From assembly GCF_024105655.1 (NCBI RefSeq), contig NZ_JAAAMH010000004.1, positions 1 to 64,000 on the forward strand: a stretch of 64,000 bases of DNA, given 5' to 3'. Made by a program: the position numbers and the translations under genes. The first letter of the stretch is position 1. Every line of letters starts with the position of its first letter. This document shows, in pieces, positions 23,778-31,898 of this stretch. The DNA is from Aliihoeflea sp. 40Bstr573 (lineage in GTDB: Bacteria > Pseudomonadota > Alphaproteobacteria > Rhizobiales > Rhizobiaceae). The notes below the pieces were generated by a model. It saw nothing but the letters and a program-made list of their open reading frames with translations. It searched no databases and was not told the DNA's origin.

Positions 23778-25802
23778 TCACCCCTCCTGCACCTCCGGCA
23801 CACCGGGACCGATGGTCACTCCGTCGCGGCGCTGATGACGCACGAAAACATAGTCGACTTCTTCGGCGTTGAGCTTGCCCTTTGTGACCAATTCATGGAC
23901 TAACTTGTCCAAAATCGAGCGATGGAACTGCAGGTGAATCTTCGCAGCCTCGTGCTGCTCGCGGATTGTCTGCTCGACATCTGACTCGATCGGGTTCGGT
24001 GACTGCATCGTTGGCCTGCGACCGACGGTGTCCCTGTAGTAGGCCATGGACTTGCCGAATCCATAGCGCGCGTGGAAATCCCAAGCGAGCTCCGTTGCCT
24101 TCGCAAGATCCGAATCCAAACTGCCACCGGCTCCGGCACTCCGTTCGCCAAAGACGACCTCCTCTGCGGCACCTCCTGCAAGGGTAGTGGCAATCGCGTT
24201 AAGGAGATCGCGGGCGAGAATGACGTGCGATGGATCATCGACGAATCGCGTGACGCCAAGAGATGTCTGCCCAGGCAATGCTGTAAGACGGTTCCGAACG
24301 CTTACCTCCATAATCCTCCGTCCCGACAAATGAACGCCAATGATGGCATGTCCTGCTTCGTGGACTGCGATCCTATATCGTTCGTCCTCCGTCAAATCCG
24401 GCGACAAGGGCACGCATTCAAGGACGAGCTCTGGCGATAGCTGCGCCCCCTGAGATCGCGCTTTTCGCCGAGCCAATCGGCCAAGCCTTTCGAGATCTGC
24501 TCCCGACCACCCTTCAGTAACATCTATAATGGGCTTTAGGAGGGACCAGTCGACCTGTTCATTTAGATGGTGCGCAAGTATGCGACATCGTGCTTCGGGG
24601 TCCGGCAAATCAATGCGGATATGTTGGTCGAGGCGACCACTCCTTCGCAGGGCCAAATCGAGGCGACGAGCGTTGTTGCATGCCCCGAGCACGACAACCC
24701 CCTCTCGGTCATCCAAACCGTCAAGACATTCCAGTAGAGCATTTACAACTTCCGTGCAGTACTGCGCATTATGGCCTGCAAACGCGTCACGGTCGCCGAT
24801 AGCGTCGATCTCGTCGATGAAGAGAATCGACGGCGAATTCCGACGCGCATTGGCGAACGAATTTCGCATGGCCTTCAGCAGATCACCGAGGTGTCCTTTG
24901 GCCTGCCAGCGCGCCAAGGATGCAATTTCGAGGTGAGCCTTACATTCGTTAGCCAACGCTCGGGCGTAGGTTGTTTTCCCGGTGCCGGGGAGACCGGACA
25001 GAAGCAGGCCGCGATCGACATCTTCCCATCGGAGCGTGCCGGCCTTCCACTGAACGAGGTCCGCAGCCAACTGACGCCCCCAGGCTGCCGCTGGCCCGAA
25101 TCCGAACAGGTCTGAAAGCTTGGTGGTTGTCTTATTGGATATAGGCGCGGCAGCACTGCGACGCCGGTCATCAATCAACCGCTCCAAGCAGTGGGTCAAG
25201 CGCCGCCCGCGTCGCATAGTGACTTCTAGATCTGCGGGATCAGTGCTCCCCAACAGGATAACTTCTTCATCCGTTGGCAGTCTGTCCATGAACAGCTTGC
25301 AAGCCGCGCGAAAATGGTCGTCAGTCGGTGCACTAACATCGACTATCCAATCAGCCGAGAGCGTTACCGCACGGGGCAGGAATTCGTCGGTACTCGCGAT
25401 CACAAGCGTAAAGTCGGCTTCCGCGACCGCCTTTGTGAATTGCTTCTCGTCAACTACATCCCTTGTGACGAACGTTTCGAGTACGATGGTTTGAAATTCA
25501 TCGCGGTTAGAAGTCCAACGCTTCTGTTCCCTATTGCCAAAGCCTATCGCAGCCGCCCCCGTCATGGTGGGATGCCAATCCGGCCGTATCCTAGCGACGA
25601 GAACGCCCGAATTCGGTCGATGTCGTCCGAGTGATGCACGAGCGGCCCGGACAAGCGCGCAATAGGCTAAAAAGGCGGTGAACGGGGCTTTATGGCGTAG
25701 AAAGCGCTGCATGATTGGTACCGCAGGCTTTTCATCATCTGACACTCGCATGGCTTGATGCGGTCCACTATGCTGGAACGGCGGGATTGAAACATGGATC
25801 AT
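23778..25802 (-). CDS. FtsH-like AAA+ ATPase fused to an M41 metalloprotease, without membrane anchor
   Basis: The protein has 674 residues. The N-terminal 230 are not FtsH-like and show no TM helix. The AAA module has Walker A GLPGTGKTTYA (about 272-282), Walker B SILFIDEIDAIGD (about 325) and arginine finger LRRSGRLDQHI (about 383). The M41 peptidase has the zinc motif HEAGHAI (about 480) and the ligand region GGAAEEVVFG plus GAGGSLDSDLAKAT. Together they unfold and cut proteins. Start 25802 has AGGA six bases upstream; 25751 is an alternative. Its position beside XRE and DUF6634 genes on an island suggests a stress or defence role, which is unproven. Confidence 0.8.
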   Translation of the reverse strand: MIHVSIPPFQHSGPHQAMRVSDDEKPAVPIMQRFLRHKAPFTAFLAYCALVRAARASLGRHRPNSGVLVARIRPDWHPTMTGAAAIGFGNREQKRWTSNRDEFQTIVLETFVTRDVVDEKQFTKAVAEADFTLVIASTDEFLPRAVTLSADWIVDVSAPTDDHFRAACKLFMDRLPTDEEVILLGSTDPADLEVTMRRGRRLTHCLERLIDDRRRSAAAPISNKTTTKLSDLFGFGPAAAWGRQLAADLVQWKAGTLRWEDVDRGLLLSGLPGTGKTTYARALANECKAHLEIASLARWQAKGHLGDLLKAMRNSFANARRNSPSILFIDEIDAIGDRDAFAGHNAQYCTEVVNALLECLDGLDDREGVVVLGACNNARRLDLALRRSGRLDQHIRIDLPDPEARCRILAHHLNEQVDWSLLKPIIDVTEGWSGADLERLGRLARRKARSQGAQLSPELVLECVPLSPDLTEDERYRIAVHEAGHAIIGVHLSGRRIMEVSVRNRLTALPGQTSLGVTRFVDDPSHVILARDLLNAIATTLAGGAAEEVVFGERSAGAGGSLDSDLAKATELAWDFHARYGFGKSMAYYRDTVGRRPTMQSPNPIESDVEQTIREQHEAAKIHLQFHRSILDKLVHELVTKGKLNAEEVDYVFVRHQRRDGVTIGPGVPEVQEG

Positions 25803-26142
25803 CGTCTTCCTGTAGTTTGAACCGATATCCGCAATCGCCTCCCGCCGGAGTTCCGAGCGAGTACCATCGTGAAAAGCTCCGAGCCATGCCGAACTCAGAC
25901 CGGATGAACACAATCTCGGAAGTACTTATCAACTGGCCGTCAGCGCAGGTCGGATGTCCGAAAACTGTGCCAGCCAAACAGGGCACCAAACGCGAGGCAA
26001 CACGCCAGTTCTCAAGACGAACAGGTTCTCTGGAAGGGAAAATGCGATGCTCGCCAGTTAGCCAGCCCAAGTCCGCCTCAAGACATCCAAAGCGCTCACG
26101 CAAGAGAATCAGCGACTGACCAAGCCCGTTGTCGACGTCCAT
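25768..26142 (-). CDS. DUF6634-like protein upstream of the AAA-M41 protease
   Basis: The protein has 124 residues from ATG 26142. The core reads LENWRVASRLVPCLAGTVFGHP then ISTSEIVFIR and FSRWYSLGTP, the pattern I associate with DUF6634 proteins of alphaproteobacterial islands. Function is unknown. The last codons overlap the start of the AAA-M41 gene by 35 bases if that gene starts at 25802, suggesting co-translation. GAGGGG lies nine bases before the start. It is divergent from the XRE gene across a shared operator. Confidence 0.65.
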   Translation of the reverse strand: MDVDNGLGQSLILLRERFGCLEADLGWLTGEHRIFPSREPVRLENWRVASRLVPCLAGTVFGHPTCADGQLISTSEIVFIRSEFGMARSFSRWYSLGTPAGGDCGYRFKLQEDDDPCFNPAVPA

Positions 26143-26170
26143 CACCCGTTGCCCCTCGGAGCCCACTTAA

Positions 26171-26214
26171 AATAACCGCATAAAGCCGGCATAAACCGAT
26201 TCTGTGCGGTTATT
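26171..26214. promoter_or_regulatory. Inverted repeat operator between XRE and DUF6634 genes
   Basis: AATAACCGCA (26171-26180) and TGCGGTTATT (26205-26214) are perfect 10-base inverted repeats with a 24-base centre that also holds two copies of GCATAAA. It sits in the divergent spacer, so the XRE protein at 26274 probably controls both directions. Confidence 0.7.
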
Positions 26215-26273
26215 CAATAGGGATTCGCGCGACTTGTTGACAACGAGCTGGGCTCCGACCACCCGTGCCCATT

Positions 26274-26558
26274 ATGGACGTCACATTCGCTGCAAACATC
26301 TTGAAGGCGGCCCGAGTCAGTTCCGGCTTGAGCCAGGATGAAATCGCGACACTCGCAGGAGTTTCGCGCGACACGATACAAAAATTGGAGCAGGACGCAT
26401 CCAGCGTCAGGCGCGGTCTGTATCTAAGGGTGATAGAGACGCTGCAGGCGGCAGGCGTACAGTGGTTGCCCGCGACGGAAGCGGAGGGAGAGGGGTTCCG
26501 CCAAAATCCGCCCGATGCGGAATTCCAAGCTAAATTGACATTGCTACGCAAGAAATGA
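26274..26558 (+). CDS. XRE-family helix-turn-helix regulator
   Basis: The protein has 94 residues. The Xre/Cro domain is clear: ILKAARVSSGLSQDEIATLA, then GVSRDTIQKLEQDASSVRR (about residues 9-47), followed by LRVIETLQAAGVQWLP and a short tail. It probably binds the inverted repeats at 26171-26214 and represses the DUF6634/AAA-M41 operon and itself. ATG 26274 is used; GTG 26265 is an equal alternative. Confidence 0.8.
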   Translation: MDVTFAANILKAARVSSGLSQDEIATLAGVSRDTIQKLEQDASSVRRGLYLRVIETLQAAGVQWLPATEAEGEGFRQNPPDAEFQAKLTLLRKK

Positions 26559-26605
26559 GCGTGACGCGATCCATGGGCGGCGGGTAGCCCTGTTGAAAAC
26601 TTAGA

Positions 26606-26628
26606 GGACCCGGGCCGCTGCCGGGTCC
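26606..26628. terminator. Hairpin between convergent genes
   Basis: GGACCCGG (26606-26613) and CCGGGTCC (26621-26628) form an 8-base stem with a 7-base loop. It lies between the XRE gene (plus) and the gapR copy (minus). There is no long T-run on either strand, so termination is only likely. Confidence 0.5.
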
Positions 26629-26665
26629 ATCGCCTGTATGCGGAGATTGTAAGGTGCTAACGCGC

Positions 26666-26923
26666 CTACATACCAAGCGCATTCATGTACAGTTCCAAAA
26701 TTGCTTCAGCTTCCTGCCGTTCTGAAGCATCTTGCTTTCGGATCCTGATCAGCTGGCGTATCGCCGACGTGTCGAATCCGGTTCCTTTCGCCTCAGCGTA
26801 AACTTCCTTGATGTCGTCGGCCAACGCCTTTTTCTCTTCTTCGAGCCGCTCGATGCGCTCGATCAATGAGCGAAGCTGCCCAGCGGCAACCTCATGCGTG
26901 CTGTCGGTTACGTCGTCTACCAT
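26666..26923 (-). CDS. GapR-family (DUF2312) DNA-binding protein, intact copy
   Basis: The protein has 85 residues. The coiled coil [20 protein letters not shown] (about 18-37) is followed by [20 protein letters not shown] and [17 protein letters not shown], the full GapR pattern. GapR binds AT-rich overtwisted DNA ahead of replication and transcription and is important for chromosome maintenance in alphaproteobacteria. It lies about 100 bases inside a truncated gapR copy, so it may now supply the cell's GapR. It differs from that copy at many positions, so it was probably brought in with the island. Confidence 0.88.
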   Translation of the reverse strand: MVDDVTDSTHEVAAGQLRSLIERIERLEEEKKALADDIKEVYAEAKGTGFDTSAIRQLIRIRKQDASERQEAEAILELYMNALGM

Positions 26924-26945
26924 TTGCGATCCGTTCTATTGCCAA

Positions 26946-26993
26946 TCAAGGTGTTGCATAGCGGGCAACCTTGTGCCCATCGCAACACCTTGA
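26946..26993. repeat. Perfect 12-base inverted repeat with inner hairpin at the island edge
   Basis: TCAAGGTGTTGC (26946-26957) and GCAACACCTTGA (26982-26993) are perfect inverted repeats. Between them GGGCA and TGCCC form a second, inner stem. It sits between the two gapR copies, about 35 bases from the presumed junction. It could be a terminator-like hairpin or part of a recombination site. Confidence 0.7.
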
Positions 26994-27025
26994 TAATGTT
27001 ATCAGACTACAGATTTTAGGGGGTA

Positions 27026-27175
27026 TTAGTAGCCACGGCCCTTGGCCTCGGCCATCACTTCCTTGATGTCGTCCTGGAGCGCTGACTTCTCTTCCTCGAG
27101 GCGCTCGACACGCTCGATCAACTGGCGCAGTTCGGCGGCCGCGACGGTGTCCTGCGTTGCTGTTACGTCATCCAT
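27026..27175 (-). pseudogene. Native gapR, truncated after 49 codons
   Basis: The frame begins [18 protein letters not shown] and continues with [18 protein letters not shown] and [10 protein letters not shown], as in GapR, then reads Y and stops (TAA at 27026-27028). Intact GapR would go on FDT-x-A-I-R for about 40 residues more. Its place directly after the DUF1244 gene suits the native chromosomal copy. Divergence right after the codons for KGRG marks a probable insertion junction. The short product keeps the coiled coil but lacks the C-terminal DNA-binding part. Confidence 0.75.
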
Positions 27176-27304
27176 GGTCGACCTCGTGATGCAAGTGCGG
27201 GCGATGCGCCGCATGATTTGTTACGGCTCTGGACGGCGAGGCGTGAGGGCTGCGTGCGCGTCCGGAGGGATCGGGCGCTTGGTTGCCTCAGTGCCGCGAA
27301 AGGG

Positions 27305-27613
27305 TCAATGGTCTTTCGGGCGGTTCGTCTCGAATGCGGCCAATTGTGATCCGCTGGCCTCTGTCTGGTGCTTCGCCTGCCAATCTGCGTAGGGCATGCC
27401 GTAGACGATCTCGCGCGCCTCGTCCTTCGACAGCGAAGCGCCGTCGGCCTCGGCCGCGTCGCGATACCAGTTGGAAAGGCAGTTTCGGCAAAAGCCGGCA
27501 AGGTTCATCAGGTCGATGTTCTGGACGTCGCTGCGTTCGCGCAGATGGGAAAGCAGCCGGCGAAAGGCGGCCGCCTCATAGGCCTCGCGCTGCCTGTCGG
27601 TGAGTTCCGTCAT
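27305..27613 (-). CDS. DUF1244 domain protein
   Basis: The protein has 102 residues and no known activity. The family is recognised from AAAFRRLLSHLRERSDVQNI, NLAGFCRNCLSNWY and YGMPYADWQAKHQ. The two cysteines in FCRNCLSNWY are conserved and could bind metal. The start overlaps the stop of the N-formylglutamate amidohydrolase gene (27610-27613), so the pair is co-translated. Ordinary length for the family. Confidence 0.88.
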   Translation of the reverse strand: MTELTDRQREAYEAAAFRRLLSHLRERSDVQNIDLMNLAGFCRNCLSNWYRDAAEADGASLSKDEAREIVYGMPYADWQAKHQTEASGSQLAAFETNRPKDH

Positions 27614-28425
27614 CTCTTTTCTCCTTCGAAGAGCGGGCCCGTGCGCGAGCCGAATTGCCGCGCCACATGAATGTCGGGACGGGCGTTGATCGCGTCAAGG
27701 ATGGGGGCCAGCCGGTCGGCCCAAGTGTCTGCCCCCGCCTGGTCGGCGATCAGGTCCTGCCGGATCTCGATCAGCAGATGCGCGTAGCCTTCGAGGATCG
27801 CGTGCTTGAACATGGTGTCGCCGCGCAGCGCGCCGTCATAGGGCTCGTTGTCACCGACCGTCAGCGCCGCATCGGCGCGCAACGCTTCCAGCATCGGTTC
27901 GACCGCCCGCGGGTCCGAATCCCACAATATGCCGATCTCCCACGGCCGCCGCCTGCCCTGCATGGCGGGCGTGAAGGAGTGGACCGAGACGATGAACGGC
28001 GCGGCGCCCGTCGCATGCGCAACGGAGGCGACGAGCGCGCCGACGGCGTCGTGATAGGGTCGGTAATATCGCTCCAGCCGGCGCTCGCGCTCGTCCGCGC
28101 TCATCGGGTAGTTCGCTGGCACGATCGTGCCGTCATAGAGCTGGCGGATGAGCGTCGGGTCGTCCTCGCCGCGATTGGGATCGATGAGAAGCCGCGAATA
28201 CGTCGCCATCACCGCCGGCGACTGGAGCCGGGCGGCGAGCCCGCGCGTCACCATCTCGACGCCGATGTCATAGGCGATGTGGCGGGAAAATTCCGAGGCC
28301 GGAAGGCCCAGATCGCCATACTCGTCAGGCAGCGCGTTGCGGGCATGGTCGGCCAGGAGCACCAGCCCGCGCCTGCGGTCGCCCTCGACGAGTTCGACGG
28401 GATTGAAAAGGGCGGCGCGCGTCAT
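27610..28425 (-). CDS. N-formylglutamate amidohydrolase family protein
   Basis: The protein has 271 residues. It matches the FGase fold: LLADHARNALPDEYGDLGL near the N-terminus (metal His), DIGVEMVTRGLAARL, RLLIDPNR, IVSVHSFTP and LIEIRQDLI. These zinc enzymes split N-formylglutamate to formate and glutamate in histidine breakdown, but this branch is not next to hut genes and its substrate is unknown. ATG 28425 is chosen since the upstream extension has no homologous look. It reads into DUF1244. Confidence 0.85.
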   Translation of the reverse strand: MTRAALFNPVELVEGDRRRGLVLLADHARNALPDEYGDLGLPASEFSRHIAYDIGVEMVTRGLAARLQSPAVMATYSRLLIDPNRGEDDPTLIRQLYDGTIVPANYPMSADERERRLERYYRPYHDAVGALVASVAHATGAAPFIVSVHSFTPAMQGRRRPWEIGILWDSDPRAVEPMLEALRADAALTVGDNEPYDGALRGDTMFKHAILEGYAHLLIEIRQDLIADQAGADTWADRLAPILDAINARPDIHVARQFGSRTGPLFEGEKR

Positions 28426-28615
28426 GAAATGGCAGGTCCTGATGCTAGACGGCTCGAAGCGTTGCCCTGTCATGGACGCAAATCCCATTGAGACGCAAGG
28501 CTGGTGCAATGTCATTCATGCGACAAGATCGTGGCCGACCATTGGCCTAAATCGATTTGCGCCGCTTGCATGGCGCGTTGACAAGGTCCGGCCGATTGCC
28601 GAAAAGGTTGAAACC

Positions 28616-29179
28616 ATGCTGATTTCATGCCTCACGCGCCCGCTTCGCCCCATCGCCCGATGGGTGAAAAGGCGCGCGCCCATTCTGGCGATATTGGCCA
28701 GTGTCGGCCTCGGCGCGAGCGCGGCTCCCGCCCTTGCCGACTTCCGCGTCTGCAATGCCACGCAAAGCCTCGTCGGAGTGGCGATCGGCTACCGCGCGCA
28801 GGCCGGCTGGGTGACCGAAGGCTGGTGGCATATCGAAGCTTCGAGCTGCAAGACGCTGATCGAAGGCGCACTCGCCTCGCGCTACTACTATCTCTACGCC
28901 GAGGATGCCGAGCGTGGCGGACGCTGGGAAGGCGAAGTCAACATGTGCGTGGCCGAGCGCGAATTCAAGATTTCCGGCCCGGGCGACTGCTTCGCGCGCG
29001 GCTTCCAGCGGGCCGGCTTCCAAGAATACGACACGCGTGAGCAGTCGAGCTGGATGGTGCAGTTGACCGACGAACCAGCCGGCAACGGCCTGCCCGCATT
29101 GACCGGGGACACCGGGGCGGCCAATCGCGCAACGCCAGGCGGGAGCCCAACCGGCGCAACACCAAGCGAGAGCCAATGA
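28616..29179 (+). CDS. DUF1036 secreted protein
   Basis: The protein has 187 residues. A long signal peptide (about 1-42, with LAILASVGLGASAAPALA) precedes the DUF1036 domain: DFRVCNATQSLVGVAIGYR, GWWHIEASSCKTL, YYYLYAEDAE and FCVAE-like MCVAEREF. Four conserved cysteines may form disulphides. The tail (from about 150) is low-complexity Gly/Pro/Thr. The role is unknown. ATG 28616 is the start with a signal peptide. It overlaps pyk (ATGA at 29176-29179). Confidence 0.85.
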   Translation: MLISCLTRPLRPIARWVKRRAPILAILASVGLGASAAPALADFRVCNATQSLVGVAIGYRAQAGWVTEGWWHIEASSCKTLIEGALASRYYYLYAEDAERGGRWEGEVNMCVAEREFKISGPGDCFARGFQRAGFQEYDTREQSSWMVQLTDEPAGNGLPALTGDTGAANRATPGGSPTGATPSESQ

Positions 29180-30612
29180 GACGCAGCCGCAAGGTCAAAA
29201 TCCTCGCAACGCTCGGGCCAGCCTCTTCCGACGAGGTGATGATCCGCAAGCTCTTCGATGCGGGCGCCGACGTCTTCCGCATCAATATGAGCCATTCGAG
29301 CCATGAACTGATGCGCACGCTCGTCGCGCGCCTGCGCAAGGTCGAGGCCGAGGTGCAGCGCCCGATCGGCATCCTCGCCGACCTGCAAGGCCCGAAGCTG
29401 CGTGTCGGCAAGTTCGAAAAAGGCGCCGAGACGCTTGAGATCGGCCAAAGCTTCACGCTCGACGGCGACAAGACGCCGGGCGATTCCACGCGCGTCCAGC
29501 TCCCGCATCCCGAAATCCTGTCCTCCGTCCAGCCCGAGCATCGGCTGCTGATCGACGACGGCCGGCTGGCGCTGCGCGTCGAGGAAACGGACGGGCGCAA
29601 AGTGCGCTGCACCGTCCTATCCGGCACCAAGATTTCCGACCGCAAGGGCGTCTCGCTGCCCGACACCGAACTGCCAGTCGGCGCACTGACCGAGAAGGAC
29701 CGCAAGGACCTCGACGCGGTGCTAGCGACCGGCGTCGACTGGGTCGCGCTCTCCTTCGTCCAGCGGCCCGAGGACATTGCCGAGGTGCGCAAGATCGCGC
29801 GCGGGCGCGCGGCGATCATGTCCAAGATCGAAAAGCCGCAAGCCGTCGCGCGGCTCGCCGAAATCATCGAACTTTCCGACGCGCTGATGGTGGCGCGCGG
29901 CGATCTGGGCGTCGAGATGCCGCTTGAGGCCGTGCCCGGCATCCAGAAGCAGATCACGCGCGCGGCGCGCCGCGCCGGCAAGCCTGTCGTCGTCGCGACG
30001 CAGATGCTGGAATCGATGATCTCGGCCCCCGTGCCGACGCGCGCCGAGGTTTCGGACGTCTCGATCGCCGTCTTCGAGGGCGCGGACGCCGTCATGCTCT
30101 CGGCCGAATCAGCCGCCGGCCAGTATCCGATCGAGGCCGTCTCGACGATGAACGCGATCGCCGTCCAGGTGGAGCGCGATCCGCTCTATCCGGGCATCAT
30201 CAACGCCCAGCGCACCGAGCCGGAAGCAACCGGTCCGGACGCCATCGCGCTCGCTGCGCGGCAAATCGCCGATACGCTGAACCTTGCCGCCATCGTCTGC
30301 TACACCGGATCGGGCACGACGGGCCTGCGCGTCGCGCGCGAGCGCCCGCAGGTGCCGATCATCGCGCTGTCCCCGGTGATCGAGACCGCCCGGCGGCTGT
30401 CCTTGTTGTGGGGCACGCATTGCGTGGTGACGGACGATGCGAACGACCTCGACGACGTCGTCGACCGCGCCTGCCGGATCGCCCACCGCGAGGGTTTCGG
30501 CGGACCGGGGGACCGGATCATCATCACCGCCGGCGTGCCGCTCAGAACGCCGGGTGCGACCAACATGCTGCGGATCGCCTACATCGCCTCGGACGGGAAA
30601 AGCGGGCTTTAA
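29176..30612 (+). CDS. pyk: Pyruvate kinase
   Basis: The protein has 478 residues. It turns phosphoenolpyruvate and ADP into pyruvate and ATP, the last step of glycolysis. Motifs: KILATLGPASS at the start, RINMSHSS, ILADLQGPKLRVG, the active-site MSKIEKPQA (about 214-222), ARGDLGVEMPLE (about 239) and ATQMLESMI with VMLSAESAAGQYP. The C-terminal alpha/beta domain with GSGTTGLRVA completes it. Start overlaps the DUF1036 stop, so the two are one unit. It converges on pgk. Confidence 0.95.
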   Translation: MRRSRKVKILATLGPASSDEVMIRKLFDAGADVFRINMSHSSHELMRTLVARLRKVEAEVQRPIGILADLQGPKLRVGKFEKGAETLEIGQSFTLDGDKTPGDSTRVQLPHPEILSSVQPEHRLLIDDGRLALRVEETDGRKVRCTVLSGTKISDRKGVSLPDTELPVGALTEKDRKDLDAVLATGVDWVALSFVQRPEDIAEVRKIARGRAAIMSKIEKPQAVARLAEIIELSDALMVARGDLGVEMPLEAVPGIQKQITRAARRAGKPVVVATQMLESMISAPVPTRAEVSDVSIAVFEGADAVMLSAESAAGQYPIEAVSTMNAIAVQVERDPLYPGIINAQRTEPEATGPDAIALAARQIADTLNLAAIVCYTGSGTTGLRVARERPQVPIIALSPVIETARRLSLLWGTHCVVTDDANDLDDVVDRACRIAHREGFGGPGDRIIITAGVPLRTPGATNMLRIAYIASDGKSGL

Positions 30613-30620
30613 GACCCGCT
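30601..30620. terminator. Hairpin between convergent pyk and pgk
   Basis: AGCGGG (30601-30606) and CCCGCT (30615-30620) form a stem; on the minus strand it is followed by TTTTCC, which would serve pgk. The pyk stop codon lies in the loop. Confidence 0.55.
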
Positions 30621-30633
30621 CTTCCAGAACGCG

Positions 30634-31830
30634 TCAGCGCGACAGCGCGGCAACGCCCGGCAATTCCTTGCCTTCCATCCATTCCAGGAACGCGCCGCCG
30701 GCCGTCGAGACATAGGAAAAGTCGTCCGCCGCACCTGCCTGGTTGAGCGCGGAGACGGTGTCGCCGCCGCCGGCGACGGAGACGAGGTTTCCGGCCTTCG
30801 TCTCGGCCGCCGCAAAGCGCGCGGCCTCCATGGTTGCCTTGTCGAAGGGCTCGATTTCGAACGCACCGAGCGGGCCGTTCCAGACCAGCGTGTTGGCACG
30901 GCCGATCCACTCCTTGATGCGGGTGACCGATTGCGGGCCGGCATCGAGGATCATCGCGTCGGCGGGGACGTTCTCGACGGAAACAGTCTCGCTCGCCGCG
31001 CCCGCCTTGAACTCGCGCGCGACGACCGCGTCTGCCGGCAGGATGATTGCGCAGCCGGCCTGCGCGGCCTCGGTCATGATCGTCTTCGCCGTGGCCGCAA
31101 GATCGTGCTCGCACAGCGACTTGCCGACATTGGTGCCGCGCGCTGCAAGGAAGGTGTTGGCCATGCCGCCGCCGATGACGAGCGCGTCCACCTTGGTGAC
31201 GAGGTTCATCAGAAGGTCGATCTTGGTTGAGACCTTGGCGCCGCCGACGATAGCGACGACGGGCTTTTGCGGCTTGCCGAGGCCCTTCTCCAGCGCTTCG
31301 AGCTCTTCTTGCATGGTGCGGCCGGCAAAGGAGGGTAACAGCCGCGCGAGCCCTTCCGTCGAGGCGTGGGCCCGGTGAGCGGCGGAGAAGGCGTCGTTGA
31401 CGTAGAGGTCGCCGTTTGCCGCAAGCGCCTTTGCAAATTCGGGATCGTTCTTTTCCTCGCCCTTGTGGAAGCGCGTGTTCTCCAGAAGCAGGATGTCCCC
31501 GTCCTTCATGCGCTCGACCGCCTTGGCGGCGGCCGGCCCGATGCAGTCTTCGGCGAAGGCGACATCGCGGCCGACGACATCGGCCACGGCCTGCGCGATC
31601 GGCCCAAGCGACATTTCGGGCACGACCGCGCCTTTGGGGCGGCCGAAATGGGCGAGCAGGACCACCCTGGCGCCCTTGTCGGAAAGCTCGGTGATGGTCG
31701 GCGCAACGCGCTCGATGCGCGTCGCGTCGGACACGGTGCCGTCCTCGTTCATCGGGACGTTGAGGTCGACGCGCACGAGCACGCGTTTCCCGGAGGCGTC
31801 GATGTCGTCAAGGGTGCGGAAGCCGGGCAT
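30634..31830 (-). CDS. pgk: Phosphoglycerate kinase
   Basis: The protein has 398 residues. It transfers phosphate between 1,3-bisphosphoglycerate and ADP. Motifs: [13 protein letters not shown] (about 20-32), [10 protein letters not shown] (about 58), [15 protein letters not shown] (about 111), [13 protein letters not shown] (about 190) and the C-terminal nucleotide loop [13 protein letters not shown] (about 360). The start at 31830 begins [17 protein letters not shown], the normal N-terminus; a longer open frame upstream is read-through. It follows gap and tkt in the same direction with the antiporter gene between. Confidence 0.95.
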   Translation of the reverse strand: MPGFRTLDDIDASGKRVLVRVDLNVPMNEDGTVSDATRIERVAPTITELSDKGARVVLLAHFGRPKGAVVPEMSLGPIAQAVADVVGRDVAFAEDCIGPAAAKAVERMKDGDILLLENTRFHKGEEKNDPEFAKALAANGDLYVNDAFSAAHRAHASTEGLARLLPSFAGRTMQEELEALEKGLGKPQKPVVAIVGGAKVSTKIDLLMNLVTKVDALVIGGGMANTFLAARGTNVGKSLCEHDLAATAKTIMTEAAQAGCAIILPADAVVAREFKAGAASETVSVENVPADAMILDAGPQSVTRIKEWIGRANTLVWNGPLGAFEIEPFDKATMEAARFAAAETKAGNLVSVAGGGDTVSALNQAGAADDFSYVSTAGGAFLEWMEGKELPGVAALSR

Positions 31831-31898
31831 GATGGATCCTTCGAAGGGGGCGGATGCGTGCGGCGGACAATACCGCCTCCCGCTTCTGGCGCAAGCCT

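Noticed and set aside
26559-26665. tRNA gene at the island edge
   Set aside because: The hairpin there does not extend to a cloverleaf, and no CCA-like end or anticodon arm is present. I found no tRNA elsewhere in the window.
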